NCBI GenBank assembly: GCA_024234055.1
Contig: JACKOW010000002.1
Span: forward strand, 310,001-374,000
Direction: 5' to 3'
Length of the DNA stretch: 64,000 nt
Source: Rhodanobacteraceae bacterium
Lineage (GTDB): Bacteria; Pseudomonadota; Gammaproteobacteria; Xanthomonadales; SZUA-5
This document shows, in pieces, positions 1-8,130 of this stretch; the first letter of the stretch is position 1; each line of letters starts with the position of its first letter. The notes under the pieces were generated by a model. That model worked only from the letters and a program-made list of their open reading frames with translations. It searched no databases and had not been told where the DNA came from. Made by a program: the position numbers and the translations under genes.

Positions 1-170
1 GCGCGGAACCCGCGCGGTTTTGCCGGTGCCACGCGCGCCGGGAACAGCGCCCGAAACCGCCCAGGTTCGCCTCCCTTTTCCTCTTTCTTCTCCACTTGCC
101 CTCACCCACCGGCGCCGGTTGGCACCGGCAAGACTTCTGCAGTGGCGCGAGGTTACGCGGGTGTCGCGGA
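1..170. repeat. Direct repeat copy 1 (partner at 1459-1630)
   Basis: About 165 bp that recurs at 1459-1630 in the same orientation with scattered mismatches. Both copies contain the GCGCGGTT start, the CGCCCGAAACCGCC stretch, a pyrimidine-rich CCACTTGCCCTCACCCACC block and the GACTTCTGCAGT end. The copies bracket the ParDE unit. Copy 1 begins at the window edge and may extend further left. The repeat resembles no insertion sequence end that I know. Confidence 0.8.
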
Positions 171-422
171 GATCGGTAGTAGTCGATGATTGGAGCAGGA
201 ATCGGGTTGAGAGAACCGAGGGCGGCGGTCACCGGGCCGCGCACGGCATCCGGCATAGGCCTTTTCCTTCTGGTTGCTAACGACCAAGCTCTTGTAGACG
301 CGCAGCGGCGCTGCCCAGTTCTTGAACACGTCGATGGGCTTGCTGCTGCGGCGTTCGGCGCGCTGCATCTCGCCCTCGGCCCTGCGGTCTTTGCCCTCGA
401 ATTCCCAAGGCGCCCGGAACAC
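153..422 (-). CDS. Possible truncated coding remnant, unrecognised
   Basis: An open minus-strand frame whose reading extends upstream without a stop to about 530. It contains plausible protein-like sequence (PNRWSKAQADVFRAPWEFEG, then FKNWAAPLRVYKSLVVSNQ). The frame closes at 153, inside direct repeat copy 1, so its 3' end has probably been replaced by the repeat. I do not recognise the family. No ribosome binding site is evident at the GTG at 422. It may be a gene fragment left by an insertion or recombination event, or a chance open frame in GC-rich DNA. Confidence 0.25.
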   Translation of the reverse strand: MFRAPWEFEGKDRRAEGEMQRAERRSSKPIDVFKNWAAPLRVYKSLVVSNQKEKAYAGCRARPGDRRPRFSQPDSCSNHRLLPISATPA

Positions 423-537
423 ATCGGCCTGCGCTTTCGACCAGCGATTCGGGTCGGGCGTTGGAAGGCGGCGCTCGGCCTCATCATGGTCCGGCTCAAC
501 CGCGCCGGAAATTGACCCAGGCGGGCGCCGATCCTAC

Positions 538-556
538 TATCTGTTAGTAACAGATA
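538..556. promoter_or_regulatory. Palindromic operator upstream of parD
   Basis: TATCTGTTAGTAACAGATA is a perfect inverted repeat with 9-bp arms around one central base. It ends 11 bp before the parD start codon. ParD-family antitoxins autorepress their operons through such palindromes, so this is the likely binding site for ParD or the ParDE complex. The ribosome binding site GATAGGAG overlaps its right edge, so bound repressor would also cover the translation start region. Confidence 0.75.
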
Positions 557-567
557 GGAGAACCGTC

Positions 568-828
568 ATGCCTACCAGCGTCGCCCTGGGCCCGCACTTC
601 GAGACATTCGTCCGCGATCAGGTAAGAAGCGGGCGTTTCAACAATGCTAGCGAAGTCGTCCGCGCCGGCCTTCGCTTGCTCGAAGACACCGAGAACCGCA
701 AGCAACTGGAGCTGGAAACACTGCGAGCGGAAATCGCCGCTGGCCGCGCCAGCGGCCCCGCCAAGCCCGCCGAAGAGGTCTTTGACCGGCTCGAAGCCAA
801 ATACGCGGCAATGGGCAAGGCGCGTTGA
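568..828 (+). CDS. parD: ParD-family antitoxin
   Basis: An 86-residue protein starting MPTSVALGPHFETFVRDQVR. The N-terminal ribbon-helix-helix region (about 1-45, with SGRFNNASEVVRAGLRLLE) matches the DNA-binding fold of type II ParD antitoxins. The charged C-terminal half would wrap the toxin. It neutralises the adjacent ParE toxin and should autoregulate through the palindrome at 538-556. The ATG at 568 is chosen because AGGAG lies just upstream and the protein then has family length; the frame is open further upstream but that part is not ParD-like. It overlaps parE by one base (TGATG), indicating coupled translation. Confidence 0.92.
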   Translation: MPTSVALGPHFETFVRDQVRSGRFNNASEVVRAGLRLLEDTENRKQLELETLRAEIAAGRASGPAKPAEEVFDRLEAKYAAMGKAR

Positions 829-1124
829 TGCGCCTCGTCATCAAGCCGCTCGCCGAACAAGACATTGAGGTCATTGGCGACTACATCGCGCGCGACAACC
901 CTACGCGCGCCGTCTCTTTCGTGGGCGAGTTGCGCGAGCAGTGCATGCGTATCGCCGACAATCCGCTCGGATACCGCGAGCGTCCAGAACTGGCTCCGGG
1001 TCTGCGCTCGTGCGCGCATGGGAACTTCGTGATCTTCTTCGACGCGCTACCGGACGTCATTGAAGTCGTCCGCGTCCTGCACGGCGCTCGCGACTTGCCC
1101 ACCGTGCTCAGCGAGGATCAGTGA
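828..1124 (+). CDS. parE: RelE/ParE-family toxin
   Basis: A 98-residue RelE/ParE superfamily toxin, starting MRLVIKPLAEQDIEVIGDYI. Family hallmarks are the N-terminal AEQDIEVIGDYIARDNP helix, the IADNPLGYRERPELAPGLRS middle, and the C-terminal strands FVIFFDAL and EVVRVLHGARD. ParE toxins of this type generally poison DNA gyrase, whereas RelE members cleave mRNA; sequence alone favours ParE because of the ParD partner. The ATG overlaps the parD stop codon. A TTG three bases upstream is also in frame. The gene appears full length and intact. Confidence 0.92.
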   Translation: MRLVIKPLAEQDIEVIGDYIARDNPTRAVSFVGELREQCMRIADNPLGYRERPELAPGLRSCAHGNFVIFFDALPDVIEVVRVLHGARDLPTVLSEDQ

Positions 1125-1412
1125 GCGTTTCCGCTCGCTAGTCGCCGGCATCGCGTTTCCTCCCGTCGTCGGTGCACCGCAATACGGCCGGGAGGACCAC
1201 CGAAGCCAGCTCGACGACCCGCCATGCAATGAGGCAGGGCCTACGGCGAGTGCCGGCCGAAATCAGGATTTGGCGGATCGCACCATGCAGCGGGCCCACC
1301 ATATCTTGCCGCCCAACTGCGCATGGATGGTTGGACTTCCGCGGGATCGAAGGGCGACGCACGAGCGCGAGTCTGGTCCTGGGGTGCGCTCCGCCACCTA
1401 TGCACCAACAAG

Positions 1413-1438
1413 AACCGGCCCTCAAGGCCGGTTTTTTG
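1413..1438 (+). terminator. Rho-independent terminator
   Basis: The stem AACCGGCC / GGCCGGTT with a CTCAA loop is followed by TTTTTT. This is a textbook intrinsic terminator on the plus strand. It lies 289 bp after parE, so it may end the parDE transcript or an unidentified small RNA. Confidence 0.85.
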
Positions 1439-1458
1439 TTGCCCGGAATCCCGTGTCG

Positions 1459-1630
1459 TCGCGGAACTCGCGCGGTTCTGCCGGTGCCACGAGGGCCGGG
1501 AACCGCGCCCGAAACCGCCCCGGTTCGCCTCCCTTTTTCTCTCTCTTCTCCACTTGCCCTCACCCACCGGCGCCGGTTGGAACCGGCAAGACTTCTGCAG
1601 TCGCACGAGGTTAGGCCGGTGCTACGGAGA
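1459..1630. repeat. Direct repeat copy 2 (partner at 1-170)
   Basis: Second copy of the ~165 bp repeat that flanks the ParDE module. It starts 21 bp after the terminator hairpin. Differences from copy 1 are point changes spread along the length, so this is not a very recent duplication. Confidence 0.8.
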
Positions 1631-1696
1631 GGTCAGAGAGCGTTGGCGCTGAACCCGCACATGCACTCTGACCTCCGCGGGGGTGACGGGTGCAAG

Positions 1697-2704
1697 TTAC
1701 GGACTCTCGAACCCGTCGGCGAAACGATTGGGCGTACTGACGCCGATCAAGCGTCGATGCCGCTGGAGCCGGGGGTTGCTAACGAAGGAGGCGACCGGAC
1801 GCCCCCTGAACACATTGTCGTCTAGGTCCCAGCAGGCCTTGTTCGCAGGGATCCCCAAGGAACCGGTCATCGAACTGTTGGGAACATTGTAATACCCGAA
1901 GCCGTAGGGCTCGAAATCGACGCTGGTCGCCGGCACCACAAAATTATTCACCCATTCGCAACTCGCTACACTGGTGGTGTCGGTCGCGATCTCGGACATG
2001 CCAATCCACGCAGGGGAATCGCCGAAAATGGGTTGATGCAATATCCAGAAGTACCCTGTTTGCGCTGTCTCGTTCTTGAGCACCGGAGGAAGGGTGGCAA
2101 GATCCACGTAAAGAAGGAAGTTCCAATAGGCAAATGGACCGCTCTGTCCGAATGCCGGCCCAGGAGGAAGCGTGAAGCCGTGGTAGGTCTGACCCAGCCC
2201 GAATTGTGACGGACCCACGGTGCATTCACTTGGCACGGGATTGACCGGCTGGCCGGCAGCACCCTGGTTGTAGATCCTCGGCGCATCCAGATCAGGCGAG
2301 GTAGCCGAGCCTGTGTAGATTCGCACAGGCGGGCTGACGAGAAATGACGAAAGGGCAACGTCATAGGCGCGTTGTTGCGCTTGAGGAGTGTCACCGCCAC
2401 CGTAGGCTTGAACCACCATTTCGATCCGGTTGATTCTCCAGTCGGTGTACGGCGGCACCTCGATGCGGTCGTATTCCCAGAAACCGGTAAGCCCCTCTCG
2501 CGCCCCGCCATTCGGATTGGCGCCCGTGAGATTGTGATCCCACCAGACCTCCGGATAGTACGGAAAGGTGTAGTTGGCAGCCCGGCAGAAAGCGTCCATG
2601 GAAGGTGTGGCGTGCAGCGCGACATCTTGGGCTACCACATCGAACGAACCGAGCCCGATGCATCCTGCAACAAGCAGTTGCGCTGCGGTCGACGATCGTT
2701 TCAT
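1697..2704 (-). CDS. Secreted hypothetical protein with C-terminal FADGFESP tail
   Basis: A 335-residue exported protein of unknown function. The N-terminus (MKRSSTAAQLLVAGCIGLGS, then FDVVAQ) is a Sec signal peptide with likely cleavage after AQ near residue 26. The mature part is rich in Pro, Tyr and Trp (YYPEVWWDHNLTGANPNGG, FEPYGFGYYNVP) and suggests a beta-sheet extracellular domain; no known family is recognised. The protein ends in FADGFESP, one of five such tails in the window. It stands alone, with its own upstream region at about 2705-2771 facing Fic debris. Confidence 0.8.
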   Translation of the reverse strand: MKRSSTAAQLLVAGCIGLGSFDVVAQDVALHATPSMDAFCRAANYTFPYYPEVWWDHNLTGANPNGGAREGLTGFWEYDRIEVPPYTDWRINRIEMVVQAYGGGDTPQAQQRAYDVALSSFLVSPPVRIYTGSATSPDLDAPRIYNQGAAGQPVNPVPSECTVGPSQFGLGQTYHGFTLPPGPAFGQSGPFAYWNFLLYVDLATLPPVLKNETAQTGYFWILHQPIFGDSPAWIGMSEIATDTTSVASCEWVNNFVVPATSVDFEPYGFGYYNVPNSSMTGSLGIPANKACWDLDDNVFRGRPVASFVSNPRLQRHRRLIGVSTPNRFADGFESP

Positions 2705-2771
2705 GGAATCTCCCCCCTGCGGCGCGGGTGGCGTGGGCGCATCGGAAGTTTAACGGCTCCTTCGAGGCAGT

Positions 2772-2987
2772 GTGCCAGTCGGGCGGAGGTCGCTGCAAGC
2801 AGACACGTCCAGCGAAAGCCGATTCCGGAATCGCGACACTACCCATGCGTTGTCGCGCGACCCGCAACAGGCCATGTGCTCGCCCGATACCGCACTGCGC
2901 GACATCACCCAGTTGCTGGATCTGGGCGTATTGACCAGGGCGACCGGCGGCGGGCGGAGCACGGCTTACGAACTGGCGAGCCGCTGA
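2772..2987 (+). pseudogene. Fic-family protein, C-terminal fragment
   Basis: The open frame ends in CSPDTALRDITQLLDLGVLT followed by RATGGGRSTAYELASR. This is the winged-helix tail typical of Fic/DOC adenylyltransferases that carry a C-terminal DNA-binding domain (family form: S-x-x-TATRDLxxLxxxGxL, then GGRSTxYxL). The catalytic HPFx(D/E)GNGR motif and the Fic fold are absent from the DNA upstream, which is instead the start region of the secreted protein on the other strand. It is therefore a 5'-truncated remnant. Confidence 0.65.
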
Positions 2988-3408
2988 CCGCCAATGCGGC
3001 GGCTCACAAGGGCTTACGATCTGCCCGATCGCTGCCTGGCCGTTTTCTGGACATTGGCATGATTGCCGTGGGGCTCGCCTGTCTGGTGCAGAATCTCGAC
3101 GACGCGTGACACCACGACGCAGGGGCACTCAGAATTCAATCCGGAACTCCAACCCGTGGCTCGGCGGTGCGTCAGTTCCAGTCGCGTGTGCAGTCCCGAC
3201 ACTGCACATGGGCCACGAACCTGGCCCCTGCGGGAGCGGACTTTGTCCGCATTTGGGTCTGGTGCCTGTCCGAAGGCAAGCATCGCGGCTGAAGCCGCTC
3301 CCACACCGGCTGCGTCCATGGTCCATGTGCTGTGTCGGGGTGGCACGATTCCCTCACTGCGCCATTGCCGCAGCGTCTTGGCCGACAGATTCCACCTGGA
3401 CGAAAGTG
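2988..3408. other. Gene-poor stretch with REP pair and HTH remnant
   Basis: Holds the GTGGGAGC-type repeat pair at 3224-3306 and part of a possible minus-strand HTH remnant. Nothing else is convincing here. Confidence 0.5.
3224..3306. repeat. REP pair, GTGGGAGCG family
   Basis: CTGCGGGAGCGGACTTTGTC on the left and a convergent GCGGCTGAAGCCGCTCCCAC on the right. These are the same two palindromic elements that form arrays at 38195-38545 and 43190-43432, here as a single divergent pair. Confidence 0.7.
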
Positions 3409-3436
3409 TCAGCTCGTCGAGAACCGGATAGACGAT
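3313..3436 (-). pseudogene. Possible excisionase/AlpA-like helix-turn-helix remnant
   Basis: The minus frame reads VYPVLDELTLSSRWNLSAKT then LRQWRSEGIVPP. This resembles the short winged HTH of AlpA/excisionase-type or MerR-like regulators (LTxxxLAxRWxxSxxTLxxWRxxG). There is no start codon in context, and the frame runs straight on from an unrelated frame upstream. The segment overlaps the 3' end of the DUF418 gene in another frame. If it is real it is debris of a mobile or regulatory gene. Confidence 0.3.
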
Positions 3437-4635
3437 GTGCGATGCCTGAGGATGTCGCCATAGCTCAATCGTCGCCACAGCCACTCCACCGGACCGATGC
3501 TGAAGCGCGCCAGCCACCAGCGGCTGCTGACCACCTGCAGGGCGAACAGAAGCACGCCCAGCGCCAGCGCCAGGTCGAGCGGCATCCGTCCGTATTGGCC
3601 CAGGCCGAAGCCGTAGAAGATCCAGGTGCAGACCAGCGACTGCAGCAGGTACTGGGTCAGCGCCATGCGACCGAGTGGCGCGAACACACCCAGCCACACG
3701 CGCCAGCGCGATCGCTGCAGCAGCAACAGGATGCCGGCCGTATAGCCCAGGGTCAGTGCGAACTTGGCGAAAAAAAAGCTCGCCTTGATCAACACCCGCA
3801 GCGGCTGCAGTGCAAGCTGATTTGCCCACGCGTGAAGTGCCTCTTGCGGCACCGCGTTGGCCACTAACCCGAAGCTGAAACAGAGCACGAACACCTGCCG
3901 CAGCCGGCGCCGGTGTGCGCCTGGCGCCGAAAGCCATCCTGCCTTCCAGGCCGCTACGCCGATGATGAAGAACGGCGCGAGGATGGCGAAGCGATTGGCA
4001 ATACGCGCTGGACCGATCACATGCAGCGTTTCCCACGATCGGTATTGCAGGGCGTCGAGCCACCCGCCCTGGCCGTAGTGCTGCAGCGCCTGGGAGTAGG
4101 TTTGCGCGGGCGGCAAATCTGTTGCCAGCGCCAGCATCGGCGCGGCAATCACCGCCGAGGCGATCAGCACCACCGGGATCGCCCACAGCACCCGGCCAGC
4201 CGACAGCCGCAGAAAAGGTAGAACCATCAAACTGATCAGTGCGTAGTCGAGCAGGATGTCGACGTTCCACAGCAAGAACGTGTGCACGCTACCCAGCAGA
4301 GCCAGCACCCCGCTGCGACGCAGTGCAAAGGGCCAGCGCGACTGACCCTTGACCGACGCACGCTCGGCCTGGATGGCGAGGCCAGCACCGAACAGGATCG
4401 ACAGCAGCGCCGCGGCCTTGTTCTCCAATAGCACCCGAACGAGTTCGCCGGCCACGCTACCGAAGTTTCCCGGCGGATAGGCAACTCCTGCCTCCTGTGC
4501 CAAATCGGCACCGCAGAAGTAACCGATATTGACCAGCAGCACGCCGAACAAGGCCAGTCCGCGTAGCACATCCAAGTGCAATAACCGTTCGCCAGCAGCG
4601 ACCGGGTCTTGCGTCACAACTTGCGCAGGCATCAC
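3409..4635 (-). CDS. DUF418 domain membrane protein (YeiB-like)
   Basis: A 408-residue inner-membrane protein with about 9-10 hydrophobic helices. The N-terminus HLDVLRGLALFGVLLVNI is the signature opening of the DUF418/YeiB family. The C-terminal half contains APLGRMALTQYLLQSLVCTW, the conserved DUF418 motif. The family is related to acyltransferase-like membrane proteins, and its substrate is not established. The start is GTG at 4635 or ATG at 4632. The TetR gene stops only a few bases upstream, so the two form one operon and this protein is probably the target of that regulator. Confidence 0.88.
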   Translation of the reverse strand: MMPAQVVTQDPVAAGERLLHLDVLRGLALFGVLLVNIGYFCGADLAQEAGVAYPPGNFGSVAGELVRVLLENKAAALLSILFGAGLAIQAERASVKGQSRWPFALRRSGVLALLGSVHTFLLWNVDILLDYALISLMVLPFLRLSAGRVLWAIPVVLIASAVIAAPMLALATDLPPAQTYSQALQHYGQGGWLDALQYRSWETLHVIGPARIANRFAILAPFFIIGVAAWKAGWLSAPGAHRRRLRQVFVLCFSFGLVANAVPQEALHAWANQLALQPLRVLIKASFFFAKFALTLGYTAGILLLLQRSRWRVWLGVFAPLGRMALTQYLLQSLVCTWIFYGFGLGQYGRMPLDLALALGVLLFALQVVSSRWWLARFSIGPVEWLWRRLSYGDILRHRTSSIRFSTS

Positions 4636-4638
4636 TGC

Positions 4639-5193
4639 TTACGGCTGCGCGATGCCAAGCACCCGCGCCGCCATACGCTTGGCTCTGGTGGCGGAGCTCG
4701 GATTGCCTTCGCGAACCGCGGTAACCACGGCCCCGTCGAACAGCAGCATAAGATCGCCGGCCGCGCTTTCGTCCAGCCTGGCCGCGTGCAACAAGCGGGC
4801 GAAGTAGGCCTCGAATCGGCACTTGTGCGCAGCGGCAGCGCGATGCAGCGCGTGGCCGGGCGGTGGCGTCTCGGCGATGGTGTTGAGGAAGGCGCATCCG
4901 CGGTAGCCGGGGTTGGCCAAGTGGTTCGCCAGGGCGTCGAACACTGCCAGCGGCCGCAGCTCGGCGTCGGGCGCCAAACGCTCGACCTCCTGCTCGAACC
5001 AGGCGCAGAGTCGTTCGTCGCGCCGCTCCAGCACCGCCAAGGCCAGACCTTCCTTCGACCGAAAATGCCGATAGAAGCTCATGCGGGCGACATCCGCGGC
5101 GTCGATGATGGCGTCTACGCCGACTGCCTGAATCCCCTGCCGATAGAACAGATCGGTGGCGACGTCGAGGATGCGCTCGCGGACCTTGCTCAT
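4639..5193 (-). CDS. TetR/AcrR-family transcriptional regulator
   Basis: A 184-residue one-domain regulator. Residues 4-50 (RERILDVATDLFYRQGIQAV, then DVARMSFYRHFRSKEGL) form the TetR helix-turn-helix. The C-terminal part contains the CAFLNTIAETP stretch and DLMLLFDGAVVTAVREG typical of the TetR_C ligand-binding half. It is first in an operon with the DUF418 membrane protein and very likely represses that operon through the palindrome at 5221-5246. The inducer cannot be read from sequence. Confidence 0.92.
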   Translation of the reverse strand: MSKVRERILDVATDLFYRQGIQAVGVDAIIDAADVARMSFYRHFRSKEGLALAVLERRDERLCAWFEQEVERLAPDAELRPLAVFDALANHLANPGYRGCAFLNTIAETPPPGHALHRAAAAHKCRFEAYFARLLHAARLDESAAGDLMLLFDGAVVTAVREGNPSSATRAKRMAARVLGIAQP

Positions 5194-5220
5194 GATTACT
5201 CCGGCGTTGGAATCGCAGTG

Positions 5221-5246
5221 AATGATATAGACCGTTCTGTATCATT
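5221..5246. promoter_or_regulatory. TetR operator
   Basis: AATGATATAGA, four bases, then TCTGTATCATT. The 11-bp arms have one mismatch and sit 28 bp upstream of the tetR start codon. The size and position fit an autoregulatory TetR dimer site overlapping the promoter. The gap up to 5527 contains nothing else recognisable. Confidence 0.8.
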
Positions 5247-5527
5247 TCAAGTCGAACGCGGGCGGCGTCGCCCTCCAGCGCACCGGCATCGCTGGGCGGC
5301 GTTTGCATGGCCACGACCGGAGGCGGTGCGATAGGTGATCGAACTCATTTGAAGCGCATCCATGCCTTCTCTTCTATCGGCAGTGTCCGACAGGAACACG
5401 GCATCGTCCTCGCCTGCGAGGCAGCCATTGCGAGTCGGGGAAGCGCGGAAACGGACGGCCGTTGTCGGGCCCATCGACAAAGGAATATTGTCTCGGGCGG
5501 CCCGGTGTCGAGATCGCGAACAACAGC

Positions 5528-6988
5528 ATGAAATACGACGATTCGGAATATTACTTCCTGAACTTCGAGACCGACCGCGACAACGATGATGCGGCCACCC
5601 ACATCGGCATGTATCTGGCCTGGGCCATGACCCGCGGCCTCGCCGGGGAGGAATTGAACGATCCTGAAGCCACAGCGCTGCTGGGCCAGTTGCGCGCACG
5701 CAAGATCACCGGGCGCAGGGTGCTGCTTGACCACTGCGACGGCAAGCTGACCGACGATGATCTCAGCGATGTCGGTAACGCCTTCACCCAGGCCTATTAC
5801 CAACGCCACTTTGTAAAGGACTATGAGCGGGTGTTCCAGGGGAAATTCCCCGATACCGGTCACCCCACGGCGGATTTCTGCGGCATTCCCGACACCTGGG
5901 ATCACTTTCAGCAGCTGGCCGCGCTGCTCGACCGGCGCTATGCCCAGTGGCAACAGGCGCGCAAGCCCGGGAATGACTCCGGTGGCGGCAGTGGCGCCGC
6001 TGCTGCTGCCGGAACCACGTCCACCGCGGCGAAAGCGGCAGCTGCGCCCACTCAGCCCAGCGCCGATGCCAGCCGGTTATCGCTCGAAGCGCTGAGCCCG
6101 CGCAGCCCGGACGAGCTGCGACGACGCGGCGAGAGCGGCGATGCCGAAGCATGGTACGAGTTGGCAGGCCTGCACATCACCGGCGAGGGCGCCGCGCAGG
6201 ATTTCGCACTGGCCGTGGCTGCCTTCCGGCGCGCTGCCGAGCTGGGCCATGTGCAGTCGGCCTACAATCTGGGCGTGGCTTGTCAGAACGGCGACGGCAT
6301 GCCCCAGGACCCGCAGCAGGCCCTGCATTGGTTCACCATCGCCGCTGATGCCGGCCACGGATTTTCTGCGCTGATGCTGGCGCAGGCCTACCGAAAGGGT
6401 GAGCAGCTACCGCAGGATCTGGCACTGGCCAACGCCCTGTCGATGCTCGCGGTCATGCGTGGCGTGCGCGAAGCCAGGAACTTCGGCATCGTCGCCGGCA
6501 ATGACTATGCCGAACTGGTCATGGCCATCAAGGAGCCCGGCAGCCTGAGGCCGGTACTCGAGCAGCGCCGCACCCAGGTGCGTCGTGCTGCGCCCGGCTC
6601 AGCACCCAGCGGGGCTTTGCCTGATACACCACACGCGAATCGCAACAGCACCAGGCGCATTGGCAATGCCACGGCGCCGACGAGCGCCTCGGGCGCTCCC
6701 TCTGTGACCGGCGCCGCTGACAGCATCGGCCTGATCGCCACCGCCATAGGTGCAGTCGCCGTCTTCGTCCTGCTGATGTTCGCCACCAGCCTGTCCACCG
6801 CCACTTTCCGAGCCCTGGCTTTTGCCTTTGCCGCGATCGGCGCCTTCGGGGTATTCCGCAGCAGCGGCACCCTCGGGCACGGCACGGCCAAACGCCTGCT
6901 GCTGACCCTGCTGGCGGCCATTCCGGCCGGCGGTGCCTTTGTGTGCATGCTGGTCCTGTGGTGGCGATTTCGCCGGTCCCAGGGATGA
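5528..6988 (+). CDS. DUF7832 / Sel1-repeat membrane protein
   Basis: A 486-residue, three-part protein. Residues 1-145 (MKYDDSEYYF..., ATHIGMYLAWAMTRGLAGEE, then PDTWDHFQQLAALLDRRYAQ) match the small DUF7832 domain often found alone in proteobacteria. A Ser/Ala/Thr linker (about 148-180) is followed by two to three Sel1-like repeats (about 205-300: AVAAFRRAAELGHVQSAYNL, ALHWFTIAADAGHGFSALML), which usually mediate protein-protein contacts. Three hydrophobic helices end the protein (about 412-482). The ATG at 5528 starts exactly at the conserved KYDD; upstream in-frame codons do not belong to the family. Function is unknown; the architecture suggests a membrane-tethered adaptor. Confidence 0.82.
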   Translation: MKYDDSEYYFLNFETDRDNDDAATHIGMYLAWAMTRGLAGEELNDPEATALLGQLRARKITGRRVLLDHCDGKLTDDDLSDVGNAFTQAYYQRHFVKDYERVFQGKFPDTGHPTADFCGIPDTWDHFQQLAALLDRRYAQWQQARKPGNDSGGGSGAAAAAGTTSTAAKAAAAPTQPSADASRLSLEALSPRSPDELRRRGESGDAEAWYELAGLHITGEGAAQDFALAVAAFRRAAELGHVQSAYNLGVACQNGDGMPQDPQQALHWFTIAADAGHGFSALMLAQAYRKGEQLPQDLALANALSMLAVMRGVREARNFGIVAGNDYAELVMAIKEPGSLRPVLEQRRTQVRRAAPGSAPSGALPDTPHANRNSTRRIGNATAPTSASGAPSVTGAADSIGLIATAIGAVAVFVLLMFATSLSTATFRALAFAFAAIGAFGVFRSSGTLGHGTAKRLLLTLLAAIPAGGAFVCMLVLWWRFRRSQG

Positions 6989-7150
6989 GCGCAGGCAGAC
7001 CGGCACAGCTCGATAGCGATGGAGCCTTCGGGCCATGATCGCGCCGCGAGAAGGAGTCACTGCGTCGATGGCGGAAATCCTCGTCGAAGTCGAGCCCGCG
7101 AGTGGCCTGTTCCACAACACTTCCCTTCGACTGAAATTGGAGCACAGATC

Positions 7151-7615
7151 GTGAAAGCCAAGGTGATAGGTCTGATCCTGGTAGCGGCTGCCGCCGGTGG
7201 CGCCTGGTATTACACGGGCAGCCTCGATGAGCTTGGCTCGGTCGAAACCGGTCGGCCAGATCATGACCAAAGCGCAACGATTGCCCCTGCACATGCCAAT
7301 GCCCCTGCACCTGCAGATGACCAAGGTGCTGGAGTCGGCACCACCACCACGCCTCCGTCACCCGAGCCAACGCGCCCCGAGACCCTTGCGGGCGCACGCA
7401 TCGACGAAATCACACTCGCCGGAATCTTCAGGACCAGGGACGGATTCGTCGCTCAATTCCAGGCGAAGCGATATCAGAAGTCCTTCCTGGCAAAGCAGGG
7501 CGACCGGTTGCTGGACGGAGAAGTGAGCGAACTTGGCGAGCGCTCTGTAACCCTCCGTCGAGACCCCGCCGCGGAAGGCGGAGCAGCCCAAAGCGACGTA
7601 GTCCTGACCTTATGA
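7151..7615 (+). CDS. Single-pass membrane protein with a GspC/PilP-like domain
   Basis: A 154-residue protein starting at GTG 7151 (VKAKVIGLILVAAAAGGAWY). It has one N-terminal anchor helix, a Pro/Ala-rich linker (about 35-75), and a small beta domain (LAGARIDEITLAGIFRTRDG, then DRLLDGEVSELGERSVTLRR). The domain resembles the homology region of GspC or PilP, periplasmic linkers in type II secretion and type IV pili. No pilus or secretion genes lie nearby, so the role is open. It follows the Sel1 protein by 160 bp on the same strand. Confidence 0.6.
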   Translation: MKAKVIGLILVAAAAGGAWYYTGSLDELGSVETGRPDHDQSATIAPAHANAPAPADDQGAGVGTTTTPPSPEPTRPETLAGARIDEITLAGIFRTRDGFVAQFQAKRYQKSFLAKQGDRLLDGEVSELGERSVTLRRDPAAEGGAAQSDVVLTL

Positions 7616-7671
7616 CGCCGAGTTAAGGCGCAATCGGTGGGTGTGCAGGCTCTGCCAGACGCAAGTTGTGG

Positions 7672-8130
7672 ATGCGTCATTGCGAGCCACCTGTATCTGC
7701 CTGAAACTGCCCACGGGCCATGAACCCTCGGCGTCATTGCGAGCGTAGCGAAGCAATCCAGGGATGTGCGGCGCTACCCTGGATTGCTTCGTCGCTGCGC
7801 TCCTCGCAATGACGCATCAACAACTTACGATATGGGTTCATGGAGAGCCACCTGTTTCGGCCCGATGCTGCCCACCGGCCATGAACCCGCCGTCGTAGGT
7901 CATGTTGTCCGCGTCAGCGGACTACGTGACATCGAATTGCGTCACGTAGCTCGCTACGCGAGCAACGTGACCTACAACAGCAACCCGAAACCCCGGAGGC
8001 CTGCGCCGGAATGCGGTTCATGGAGAGAAGCGCAGCAACGAAGCCATCCGGGTAGCGCCGCACACCCCTGGATTGCTTCCCTAGGATCAAGCCCGGGGTC
8101 GTAATGACGCTTGGGGTTCATCGCCCGTCG
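7672..8130. repeat. Cluster of dispersed and palindromic repeats
   Basis: Contains (a) two copies of a ~45 bp dispersed element with GAGCCACCTGT and GGCCATGAACCC (about 7677-7722 and 7845-7890), also found near 13710 and 34950; (b) a long palindrome at 7733-7815 built from CGTCATTGCGAGCG and its complement around CAATCCAGGG; (c) a CGTAGGTCA...TGACCTAC palindrome at about 7894-7976; and (d) a partial copy of the CATTGCGAG element near 8030-8106. No coding sequence is apparent. Confidence 0.75.

Larger units (their letters stand above)
1125..1696. other. Gap after parDE: terminator and repeat copy 2
   Basis: Holds the strong hairpin at 1413-1438 and direct repeat copy 2 at 1459-1630. The stretch 1125-1410 shows no convincing gene. 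Its last part (GCTCCGCCACCTATGCACCA, about 1388-1407) superficially resembles the 3' end of a tRNA or tmRNA but has no T-arm. Confidence 0.5.

Noticed and set aside
1388..1407. Sequence resembling the CCA-ended 3' side of a tRNA or tmRNA
   Set aside because: No T-arm, acceptor partner or anticodon arm can be found upstream. It is probably chance or very old debris.
3014..4270. Long open minus-strand frame across the DUF418 gene
   Set aside because: Arg/Gly/Ala-rich, unlike a real protein. It is the shadow of the DUF418 gene plus downstream debris, except for the short HTH-like end noted separately.
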